Shown: positions 1 to 9,999 of the stretch, in pieces | Layout of the letters: each line of letters begins with the position of its first letter | Position numbering within the stretch: position 1 is the first letter of the stretch | DNA from: Caprimulgus europaeus | Taxonomy: Eukaryota > Chordata > Aves > Caprimulgiformes > Caprimulgidae | Direction: 5' to 3' | Length of the DNA: 64,000 nt | Assembly: GCA_907165065.1 (NCBI GenBank) | Contig: OU015541.1 | Span: 2,914,001 to 2,978,000, forward strand | Program-made: the position numbers and the translations under genes | Notes under the pieces: generated by a model | What the model was told of the DNA's origin: nothing | The model's input: the letters and a program-made list of their open reading frames with translations, nothing else | The model's database searches: none

Positions 1-720
1 TTCTTTGCCAGTTAACCCCTGCAGCACCAGCACAGCTCAAAGGTCTTTAAGTGCTTGGGGAGGTTTTTGGTCATGGAAATCCTAAAACGTTGTGGCATGA
101 CACAGCTCCTTAGTGAAACCATCTGGCAATGTGCTTAGAAAACCTAGCACAGAGGCCTGGCTGCCTTATCAGCCATTTTTTCCCATCTTTCTCCTATTGC
201 AAAATCAGATTAAAGAAACACTGTTTGTGTTGAACTGGTCTGTACTGTGAGTACAGATGTTTACCACAATTTTCCTTAGCTCATAGCTGGATTTCACTAG
301 CAAAGTGTGACTTAACCAACATCCAGTTTATCCATGAATGTCTTTAAGTAACTCACAGTTATTCCATGTGTGAGCTGATAGCAGATGTGACCATTCCATT
401 AGCTGGGCAGAGGGATGGACCAAGGGGACACAGATCTTTCCAGGAGCTTCCCCAGCTGAATCGTGATGGATGCTCCCAAGCCTAAATAAAGGCTCTGATG
501 CTGGAAATAAAAGTTCAAAATGAGGATGGAAGAGGAAGTTAAGAAATTATGAGAAGCAGGTTGCATGATTGGATGCTGCCAAACCAATGACTCAGGCTTG
601 TTTTAGAAATCCTGAAGATGATTTAGGCTTAGTCCTCCGGGACCTGAGCTCTGAATGGGAATCCTGTCCATAAACCCCCTCTGGCTGACACGAGTGGGAT
701 GTGGGTGCTAATGGAAAATT
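1..720. other. Unique non-coding sequence
   Basis: Ordinary mixed-composition sequence. Open frames are short and resemble no protein family I know. I see no repeat, RNA gene or promoter in this stretch. Confidence 0.5.
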
Positions 721-829
721 AACCCCGTGAAGCCCAGGGCTCGCTCCAGGCTCTGGCACCGCATCTCCCTGTGCAGGGCAGCCAGGAAGAGGTGCTGGTT
801 ACTGGTGGGGGGGCTCAGCTCTTGTGTGG

Positions 830-1085
830 GAGGTGGGTGTCATGCTCCTGCGTGCTGCCTGCACCCTGCCTGCACTGCAATCAGCCTGTGCTCTGCCAGC
901 ACCCTGCCCGCACCTGCCTGCACCCTGCCCGTCCTCTCCCCGCACCCATCCCACACCCAGCCCGCACCCAGCTCTCACCCTGCCCATCCTCATCCCGCAC
1001 CCAGTCCGCACCCCGACCGTCCTCAGCCCGCACCCTGCCGCTCCCCTGCCCGCACCCATCCGGCACCCATCCCGCACTCTGCTCC
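830..1085. repeat. GC-rich minisatellite, CCCGCACCCA-type unit
   Basis: Degenerate tandem array of roughly 10-11 bp C-rich units (CCCGCACCCA, CCCTGCCCGC and similar). A looser higher-order period of about 55 bp is visible: CACCCTGCCC recurs ahead of similar blocks. Every frame across it is open on both strands because the array is almost free of A/T-rich stop triplets, so the proline- and histidine-rich reading frames here are artefacts. It lies against the 5' side of a CpG island. Confidence 0.8.
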
Positions 1086-1127
1086 CTCCGCCGCTCCTCC
1101 CGCCTCCTCGCGCAGGCTCGTGCCGGT

Positions 1128-1142
1128 GCTGCCCCCTGGCGG
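1128..1142 (-). promoter_or_regulatory. Strong CTCF-type motif
   Basis: On the minus strand the 15-mer reads CCGCCAGGGGGCAGC, which fits the vertebrate CTCF core consensus CCRCYAGRKGGCRS at every core position. It lies inside the CpG island, 30 bp from the RFX X-box. Occupancy cannot be read from sequence. Confidence 0.6.
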
Positions 1143-1172
1143 CGCCTCCCGCTGAAGCCGGCGAGGGCCGCG

Positions 1173-1186
1173 GTTGCCGCGGTAAC
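1173..1186. promoter_or_regulatory. RFX X-box
   Basis: GTTGCC-GC-GGTAAC is a near-palindromic match to the X-box consensus (GTNRCC, 0-3 N, RGYAAC) bound by RFX proteins, which often act at promoters of ciliary and neural genes. Its place in a CpG island makes a promoter role plausible. A chance match to the full two-half-site motif is uncommon but possible in 64 kb. Confidence 0.5.
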
Positions 1187-1821
1187 GGCGGGGGGAGGCA
1201 GCAGCCCTGGGTCCGCAAAGATCCGAAGGCGGCAGAGCCCCCTCCTCTGTTATCATTATTTTTTAGCTCTTTCTTTGGGCAGAACTCGGGGTTCGGAGCA
1301 GATTTCCTCCTGTCAGATTTTCTGAAGTTAAAAACGGGATGGGACGGGGATATTCCCGCAAATCTGGAAACCCCGCCGCTCCCCCGACCCCCCCGTGGGG
1401 TTTTGCCAACACACCCCCAAGCCCCCACTCCGCCCCCGCAATGCCCGGACTGGGATCACCGCTCTTCTCCACCCACACTGTCCAGCTCCGACACGGAGCG
1501 TGGGGAATGCGATGGGAACAGCGTGATGAGCTCCAGCGAGGGGCTGCCACGTCCCCCCCACCCAAAGCGGGGTCCCTGCGGCCAGCACCCCCCTTCCCGC
1601 TGCCTGAGGAGGATTCCAGGCAGAGGAGGGGGCGTATCCCGCACGCACCCGCCCAAAATCACAGCCCAGTCAATGCTCGTGCTGCAGCGGCGGCTGTCTG
1701 GATGGAAAACAAGAGGCCAAACAAGTTTCAGCATCACATCAGGTATCTGCCAGCGGGGAGAAGAGGGGGACACGGAAATAACGCCAGCGAGGAGGAAGGT
1801 GGTTGGCATGGTGGGATGTGT

Positions 1822-2195
1822 GGGAACATCCCACACCACATCCCGTGCTGCATCCCACACTGCATCCCACTGGACCCACGGTGCAGCCCATGGTGCATCC
1901 CACACTGCATCCCACGGTGCATCACACACCACATCCCACACTGCATTCCATGGTACATCACACACTGGATCCCATGGTACAGCCCATGGTGCATCCCACA
2001 CCACATCCCACACCACGTCTCATGCTGCATCCCACATTTTATCCCACACTGCATCCCACACTGCATCCCATGGTGCATCCCACGCTGTATCCCTTGGTGC
2101 ATTTCACACTGCATCCCACACTACGTCCCACACTACGTCCCACAGTGTCCCACACCACATTCCACGGTGCAGCCCACATTTTATCCCACACTTCC
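1822..2195. repeat. 12-bp minisatellite, CATCCCACACTG-type unit
   Basis: About thirty degenerate copies of a 12-bp unit alternating between CATCCCACACTG and CATCCCATGGTG types. Because 12 is a multiple of three and the unit lacks stop codons in most frames, long tetrapeptide-repeat reading frames (Ser-His-Thr-Ala type on +, Cys-Gly-Met-Gln type on -) run through it on both strands. I treat these as spurious. Some units contain the palindrome CCATGG. Variable copy number between individuals is likely. Confidence 0.9.
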
Positions 2196-2394
2196 AGCTC
2201 CAGCCAGGCCGTGTGCTGCAGCTCCCAATCCCACTTGCCAGGATGTCCAGCCCCAATGTCCAGCCCCGTTCTCCTGGGAGAACATTCCCTGAGCCCATCA
2301 CTCACCATGGAGAAGCGTTACAGTTTACAAGGATTTCCCCCCCATAAATTAGTATCTTCCAGCTGTTTCCTTCCACATAAAATCTCTTCTATTT

Positions 2395-2660
2395 CTTCTC
2401 TTATTGCTTTATATAAACAAACATGAGAGCGACTCATTCTAAATAAAGTTATTTGTCTACGTAAATTAATATATCATATTCTCTCCTGAAATATAGAGAG
2501 CTATTTGTCTCCAGAGAAATCATGTTAAGAGTGACATAGTATAACCCTATTCATTTGCATATGCAGATATGTCTAATTATTCAACTTGCAATTAAAGGCT
2601 TGTGTGTCAGCAAATGAGACTAATTAGATACATTTATCTATGATAATCAGCTTTATTACA
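2395..2660. promoter_or_regulatory. Candidate conserved enhancer, POU/homeodomain-rich
   Basis: AT-rich unique block that contrasts with the GC-rich arrays beside it. It has a perfect octamer ATTTGCAT at 2553-2560, overlapping the E-box CATATG at 2558-2563, and two TAATTA homeodomain sites at 2574-2579 and 2621-2626. This density of developmental factor sites is typical of conserved neural enhancers around bHLH genes. Inference from motifs only. Confidence 0.3.
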
Positions 2661-5600
2661 AACAAAATAGATTTCCCTTCACTTCCCAAGCAAGTGAGAT
2701 GGGTTGACTGGAGGGAGCTGGTCAAGGGCCTGTGGACTTCCATCGCTGATGGGGTTTCCATCTGCATCAGACTGGGCAGAGCTACGTGGTAGTTTGTTAC
2801 TTTTTCGTGTCTGAAGCACAAAACACATAATTTTTAAGCTTCTTTTTTAACTTTCTTTTGAAAATATCCCATCAGTGTGATCTATTCTTTCCTATAGAGC
2901 AGCACATAAATAATTACTAGAAATCAAGGTCTGGCTTCTAAGTGATTTAGGCTCCTACATTAACACACGTGGTGTGTGTTGTCTCTGTGGGCTGAGAGAG
3001 CAGGTAAGGGAGCAGCGAGGATGCAGATATAGCTGTCACCTTGCATTGTAAAAGACACTTGAGCTCCTTCAGGTTAAACAAAATGATTGCAGTCCTTCAT
3101 CTAAAGCACAGATTGATCCCACTGCTTTCAGCAAAGGCTTAGCGAGGTGTGGCTGCAAAAAACACGAGCTCAGTGGGTTGGTAATGGGCAGAAAAGTCCA
3201 GAGGCACTGAGGGGAAAGGTGGCAAGGATGTGCTGTCCTCCAGCTGAGCAAACCCTGGTGCTCAGGGCAGCAGGAAGGATGCTTTGGGCTGATTATGCCC
3301 TAAAAGAGGCTCAAAGCTGCAATGGCAGAACCTGGTTTCTCTTGGCAGAGTTCTGCTTCTTTCAGGAAAATATGATTCTTTTTATCTTCTTTGTGGACCA
3401 AACCAAAGACACAAAATAATATTTAATTCTTCAATTTTTTTGCCTAATTGCTCAGGTCAACAGAATGGGAAACACTCAATCCTCATGGCTGCAATAGCAA
3501 TACAACAAGTATTCCCCTTCCTTTCCTGTAAGAACATTTCAACTTATTTGTTAGATCACCCACCTACTACAGAGCAGTTGTTGCTCACAGTTGCTTGGCC
3601 TACATGTGATCTATTGAAAATAACACAGAACCTCTCCAGAGTGGAGTTAAGAGCCACAAAAACCCACAAAAGACAGGAGTGAGTTGGAAAGACAAGGTTC
3701 TCCGAGCTCCTGCTGTCCCACCTCGCCAGGTTCCCAGCTCACAGTCCCCTGCTCATGGGCAGCGTTGGACACAGATGGTCGGACCCAAAGCAGCAGGGCA
3801 CCAAGCAGGTCCTGATTTTCTTGCTCTTCTGTCAAATCATGCTTTGGACATCTTTTACATTTAAATAATATTAGAGAAGACATCTCAGATATAGTACTGA
3901 TAGTGCTTGGAGGAGAAAATGCATCAGGTGCTGACATTATAGCAAGAGGATGGGTAACATGAGAGAGATGCTCAAATTATGCAGCATCCCTGGAATTCAG
4001 GAGGAGTCTCTGGATCCTTGAACCTCTGCCACAAAAACCAGGACAGAGCCACACTCACCCACTCATGACACAGCTTCCCTCCAGCTCAGGCAGGAAATGC
4101 AGCCAGCCCCAAACGTTTTAATAGCCTCTTCTCCATTTCCCAGATATCCAAAGGAAGGCAGCATCCTCCCATGAGTATCAGATTCACTTATAAACTGGAA
4201 AGAATGGTTGAAAAGGAAAAAAAAAGTTCAAAATCTGTCCTTGAAAGCATCCTCGTGGGTCACATATTCACAGTGTGACATGTGGCCCATAACCACGTCA
4301 GCATTTAGCCAAGCACTCCCCAGCCCTGCTGCCTGCAGGACCCAAGTCCCTCCCTCCTGTAATAATTCCAGGTTACTCATCCACCTTAAAACCAGGAGAG
4401 AGGCGAATCCTGGAAGTGTTTGAATGAGAAACAAAAATGTTTACTTTTGGAAATGGTTGAAACAAGACTTTTTGGCTTTGTCTTCAAAAATTGTGGCTAG
4501 ACTTATGATATTATATGATGTTGGGAAGCAATCCTCAACTTGTTCATTGTATTGTTATTCACAGGATGATGTGAACAACGTTTCTCATGGTCACTCAGGA
4601 CAATGTTTTCACAATATGCACATAGCAAATCGAAATAAATGCAATTTCAGATAACTAGCTTATTTTAAAAACTGCATTAGTCCTGGTGGAGCCACAGACA
4701 ATTTTTCACAGGTATAATGCATCGTTACAAGCAGGAATTATTTTTTAGGAAAAGTCAAAATTATCTCATTTTGATAATTTTCAAACCAATACCTTTTTCT
4801 TTTCTAATTTCAGACCTCCTGCAGGGAGTTTTCTCTCTTTAGCCACTTAAAAATGTAGACATCTCAGCTAGGTTTCACAACCCATGAGCACAAACTGCAT
4901 ATCCCTCCTTCACATTTCTGACAACTACTTTCCAATGAGAGAAATTATTCTCTGGATGTGCCTCAATTTAATTTGAAAATAAAATGGGATTTAAAAGAAA
5001 AGAAAGGGAAATGAAATGGTATCATGAATGCAAAACGGTGGCTTGTTCTGTTCTTTTTTTTTTTCTTTCAGTGAAAGGAAAAGGAGAAGAAAGAAAACTA
5101 ATTTCTAGTTAATCCAAATATGATGGAAATTTGTTGTATTTCTCTGTTGAGTGGAAAGAGAAATAAGGGGGAGAAAGAATTGGGGTGGGGCAGAAGCACC
5201 TTCCCGAAAGTGTGCTTTATAATCATCATTCTGCATTTTCTTCTACCTGTTCCAACATTTCAAGGGTGAAAAAGCACCAGCACAAAAATTGTAGGAGCAG
5301 TTTCTAGGTCCACAAATCTGGGTGGGAGAATTAAGGATTTTTACCTTTACAAGAGACCCAAGATCCCTCTTAGGACCCTAAACAGGGGCTGTATTTTCAC
5401 AGGAGCTCCAACTCATTTGCTCTTATCATGATGCTTATGGTACCTTTCAAAGCCCAGCAGCTCTGGGGGTTAGAAATGTCCTTTTTGTTCTGTGTTTCTT
5501 TATTATCCAGTTTAGTGGGATTTCATCCAGCACTCGGGCTCTTAATGCTTTTCCAGTAATAGTTGGCCTTTTCCCTCTTTAACACATGGACTGTAAATTG

Positions 5601-7190
5601 AAATGATCAGGCCACAAACAGTGCTCAGCCCTGGCCAGACTCCTGTTGCCTCCTGCATCTGGCTGAAACACAACGGGGTTAAATCATTTTTAGCATCTAG
5701 GGATCACTGATAGGAGTAAATAAGTATCATATAACCTTCCCCCAAAAAAGCATAACAAAATAATAACGGGAAAATGAGGTTAAGTGAAACCATTTCAATA
5801 CTGTTACAGGCCTGCTTTCAATCAATGAAAGCTGGGAAATTCAACGTCTTTAGAGGTTATCATTTCATTTTAGCTCCCTCCACTGCTGAACTTTACAAAG
5901 CAATGAGTTAAAGACTTAGCAGCAGATTCATAATACATCTGAAATGTACTTTTTGTGTTTAATATTCACTGGAATGGTTGACTTTGCTGGGTTTGGTTAT
6001 CGAGAGGAATAATAGTTTTCAGTTTCATTGAAGCATAAGATATAATTCCATTATCTTTTTTTTTTTTTATAAAATAATCTGTAAGAAGTAGAACAAAATG
6101 GGAGAAGAAATGGTTCTATAGACCCTGTTAATTACGTATCCATCATATAAAATAGCAATAATAGCATAATAATTTTTCATTAAATAGGGCAGGGGAATAT
6201 TTGCAATCTCGTACTGGCAAGTAAGAAATGGCTTTCAAAAACCCCACTTACTCTATTTCCAGAATGCTAACTAATTTGGGGGCAATTAACACTAAATTTT
6301 GATGCCTACTAAGTAGGAATCTGACAGTTTTGCAGTTCTGGATCAATTTGTGCATTGCTCCACACACATTAAGCCCAAGTTCAGCTCCTGTAACTTCAGG
6401 GACTTAAAAGTTAGACTCCTGATCTAAATTAGGCACCTGAACTGGCTACAGAGTTCAGGGACAGGGACCTCAGACTCGTCCCCACTCCACAGCTTTGCCA
6501 CCAAGCTGCTCTGTTTTTCCAGCCTCTATCTGGACGCAGAAGAATTGCATCACCATGTTTTAAATTAATATAATTGAAAGAGATGCCATTCTATTCTCCC
6601 TGCAGGGAGCAGCCGTTTCAGCATTGATCTTAATTTCAGGAGGTTTAGGATGGAAATGAACTAACTCCCAGAAATTGCCAGTATTTCATCTGAAATGCAA
6701 AGCTACGCTCCTGATGCCCGGTGAAGCTATTTAGAGAGAAGGTTCAAGGAACAGCACGACTGTACAGTGAGATGGACTATTTTTTTCCATCTGCTTTCTT
6801 TTCTGCTTTCTTTTTCCAGGTTTCAAAGATGTTCTCAACTATAGAGACTAGCTGGTGCACAGGGTAACTCTGAGACCTCAGCTTTTTCCCATAGGAGTAT
6901 ATCCCACGTGTCTGTCCAGGAATGCCATGCCTCACGTTATGGGAAAATCCTCTTGCAGACACAGAGAGTTGTTTTCCCATTCAAACAAAATTCTGAAGTG
7001 AACAGCAGACCCCTGCTGCAAAATGCAGAATGAGGTTTGATCCTTGCAGAGGTGCAATGTTAGAAAGGAAAAAGGTTGCATGTTGAGAACACAGACAATT
7101 TAATAAAGGACATGAGAAGAAGGAAAAAAGCTGCTGCTGCTGCTGCTGCAGCTTTAAATTAAAATGCTGCATCAGCCAGTCCCTCAGGAC
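2661..7190. other. Non-coding, no recognised element
   Basis: Unique AT-leaning sequence with short A or T runs (for example near 5053 and 6057). Reading frames are all under 100 codons and unrecognised. I see no transposon end or RNA gene. Confidence 0.45.
7131..7149. repeat. (CTG)n trinucleotide repeat
   Basis: Six to seven uninterrupted CTG units. Non-coding context. Confidence 0.85.
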
Positions 7191-7460
7191 TTGATAGAAA
7201 TCTAATTAGTCAGACAATCTGGCACCAAATGTCCTAATTTCCCCAATCCATGTGGGATTTGTGTATTCTCTTACTCACTGCAGTTCTAAATTTCAACCTG
7301 AGCCTTTCTAACCCCTCTCTTTTTTCCGTACAGACATGGGACTCTAGAGAAGGTGATCCCTATCAAAACCTAATTGTTTTTCATAAACCTTTAATTAATT
7401 AGACTCAGGCTCATGAAAGACACTTAAAATATTAACAGTTTGTTTAGAGATACATGCTGG
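7190..7460. promoter_or_regulatory. Candidate conserved element, homeodomain sites
   Basis: Unique AT-rich block with TCTAATTAG near 7201-7209 and the overlapping homeodomain cluster TTAATTAATTAG at 7391-7402. No repeat character. Enhancer role is inferred from motif density only. Confidence 0.22.
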
Positions 7461-7849
7461 ATGAGGCTTGCTGCAGCGTTGTATTTTCGTTAAGAAACCC
7501 AAATGTAATTAACGCGCACGGGCGTGCGCTCGGTGTGGGGTCCGGGTGAGCGACTGAACTGGGAGTCCTCCCCGAAATGCACTGGGAGTAGAGCAAGGAC
7601 CATGCTGGGCTGTGCCATGGCCAGCATCACAGCCAGCTCAGGAGGATGGATGCAGCGTGGGGTCCCCCAGGGCCAAGGGTGAGGGGCAGCAGCAGCCCTG
7701 GGGTGGTGGGGCTTAAGAAACGCTCCCAAAAGGCATTGGAGTCCCCCCAGGTTGCCTGCATAGGGCATACTGAGAACTGCAAACTCAGGTAATTAGCATT
7801 GTCCTAAGGGACCACCAGCTCCTGGAGCAAGGTGCTGAGCACCTCTGAA

Positions 7850-8200
7850 TCCCCCTGGCACCCTTGGAGAGTGAGGATCCCAGCTCACACAGGATTAAGC
7901 CATTTGGGAGTAACAGATTTTATTCTATTTTTTTTTTCTCCCCAGAGCGGCTATGACCTGTCATGTCAAAGCTTTTTATTAAAGTCTCTTAATCCCCAGA
8001 TTATCACCACAATAGTTCCACAGGCCCATTCCAGATAAGGCAGGACCCATTGTGGAGATGCACATTGGAGGAGTTTTAATCTGCAAATTATTGGCATGCA
8101 GGACCATGAGGGGCTGCTTCGCCGTGTTGCCCGTTGCGTCAAAGGGAATTGAATATTTATAAAGACTTCAAATGGGCCACGCACTGGATTCCTCCCACAT
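7850..8200. promoter_or_regulatory. Candidate enhancer with OTX/CRX-type sites
   Basis: Complex, repeat-free sequence with K50 homeodomain sites GGATTA at 7892-7897 and TAATCC at 7990-7995, plus further AT-rich sites. Mammalian BHLHE23 acts in retinal bipolar cells and diencephalon, where OTX2 and CRX are active, so these sites are of interest for this gene 29 kb away. The link is inference. Confidence 0.3.
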
Positions 8201-9013
8201 ATGTGCAATCCCTATGTGGCAGAGGGGCCCTGCTGAAAATAAAACAAACCCCTTTGGTGCAGCCACGACACACACGTGGGTTCCCCCAGAAGCCATGCAG
8301 CCTTCATGGAACGAAGGTGAGTAAGGCTAGGGGGAAAGGGCTGGTCCCCTCCTCCAAAACACCCCATTTCACCTACATGGGATGCATGATTTGATTTTTT
8401 AAGAGAGAAAAGATAAGAGTGGAAAAGCAGAGTTGCTGATGGAAACTCCATTTCTCTCTTGAATACCCAGGGAGGGCAGTAAAGAGATAAAGTCCCTCAT
8501 AGGGATCCTTCGCTGACACAAAATATGCCATGTGGAGCAAAGGCTTACACTGTATACAAAACTAATTAGCAGTTACCTTCTAGATTAAGGAACAACTCAA
8601 GCATCTGTTTCACTGACGTGGGGGTTTTTTTTCATTAAAAAAAAAAAAATGGCCCTGTTTAAAATAGCCTGATAGATTCGAAAATATCATCCCTTGGGTC
8701 TGGGGGCTCCCAGAAGAGGTGCTGGGGAGCCCAAGAGAGATCATCTCCTCTACAATGTGTTTCTAGGCTGCTGGTGAGCTGGCAGGGCAAAGCAGGACGT
8801 GTCCTCTCTTCCCCTCCACCCCCATGACAGTGTTTGTATAAGCACCTTTTTGCACCTCACTGCAAAGGCCACCAAATGAAAATGAACGTGGAAATGCTGT
8901 ATAAACAAATATCGATTGGGAGCATCACAAGTCTGAGTGTGGTGGGCTCAGTACTGGGGGGAGCAGAACCCATAGCAGAGCTGAACCTCTCCAGCTGCAC
9001 ATGGGAGGTAGGT

Positions 9014-9020
<7 letters not shown>

Positions 9021-9063
<43 letters not shown>

Positions 9064-9069
9064 TATATG
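9021..9069. repeat. (TA)n microsatellite
   Basis: Two nearly pure TA runs separated by a single TG step, then ending in TGCATAC. The tract is self-complementary and likely length-variable. Confidence 0.95.
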
Positions 9070-9385
9070 CATACATTCTGCAAGATGACCAGCTCCTTCA
9101 GCTCTCCCTAGCATAGACGCTGCTGCACAAGGCCAAATCCTGGCTACCACTCATCACAGAGATGCTGAGCCCTTCTTGTTCCTTCTGAGATCCTAGCCCT
9201 GAGTCAGGCTGCAGCATCCATCAGGGCAGATCAGTCTCAGGCCTCAGCAGCAATTTGAGACCTTCTCTGTCAGCAGATAAGGCTGAGGATAGTCCAGGAC
9301 ACAGCTCGGCTCTCGGCGTGTGATCTCCCGTTGCTCACTAGCTGAGGATGTCACCCAGGCAGTGGGGATCTGGCTCAGGATCTGC

Positions 9386-9512
9386 AGACTTGGACTCAGC
9401 TCTGGCTCTGCCACAGCCTCCCTATATGACCTTGGGCCAGGTGCTTAGGTTTCCTCCATACCTGTTTCCCATCTGTGAGAAAATGACGGGGTATATTAAA
9501 GGGTTCACATGA
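9386..9512 (+). mobile_element. MIR-like SINE remnant
   Basis: Diverged but clear order of MIR landmarks on the + strand: GCTCTGCCAC, then ATGACCTTGGGCCAGGTGCTTAGGT-like core (about 9424-9450), then a TTTCC block followed by CATCTGTGAGAAAATG. MIR elements are ancient in amniotes, and in birds only heavily mutated copies survive. Ends are approximate and no target duplication is readable. Confidence 0.7.
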
Positions 9513-9729
9513 AGAGAAGTAAACTGGGAGGCTATTATTAGCTATTACACTGATAGGGCCCAAATGTTCCTATTTTCTCTAACAGCTCAAGAACTTAAGC
9601 AGGCAGAAAAAGGCTTTGGGAAAATAAAGCATTGCCTTTCTGGGGGTCTCCTCTCAAAGGAGGAAGGTGTGTCTTCCTGTAGAGCCAGCTCTTCATGCAT
9701 TTCATGAAATTGCAATGCCCACATTTTCC

Positions 9730-9975
9730 CTAACGGCTTTCGTCCCAGCTTGTGAAATGGCCCCAAATAGCCTTTGGCTCATGGAAACCTTCCAATGTGC
9801 TTAATATTACCTGCAATGCCTTTATTAATCATAACAGGCAAGTGCCAGCGCCACCAGAGGGAAGGAGAAAGGAGAGGCCAAGTAATTTATCGCTATACGG
9901 CCCCAGCATGAGCGGCTGCATTAATCCCAAAATTACTTTGCTTTCTGGTTCCCAAAGTTCTTGGGAGTAAAAAAC
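9730..9975. promoter_or_regulatory. Candidate conserved element with CTCF-like motif
   Basis: Repeat-free block with evenly mixed composition, several CpGs and homeodomain-type ATTA sites. It holds a forward CTCF-like 14-mer, CCACCAGAGGGAAG at 9851-9864, with one mismatch to the core consensus (A for C in the GGC step). Conservation cannot be tested here. Confidence 0.3.
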
Positions 9976-9999
9976 AGGAGAGGGGGGGTTATCTGTGAA

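Larger units (their letters stand above)
1060..1720. promoter_or_regulatory. CpG island, possible unannotated promoter
   Basis: GC-rich, CpG-dense stretch, densest at about 1080-1260, between two minisatellites and more than 35 kb from the only recognised gene. It contains a CTCF-type motif at 1128-1142 and a full RFX X-box at 1173-1186. CpG islands in bird genomes usually mark promoters, so this could be the start of a non-coding RNA or a distant 5' exon. Part of the CpG content may simply come from the adjoining GC-rich arrays. No convincing coding exon is visible in it. Confidence 0.5.

Noticed and set aside
824-2347. Very long + strand open frame (about 507 codons) and several long overlapping frames on both strands
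   Set aside because: It runs through two minisatellites, one with a period divisible by three, and translates to low-complexity His/Ser/Thr/Pro repeats. No domain, no codon-bias signal.
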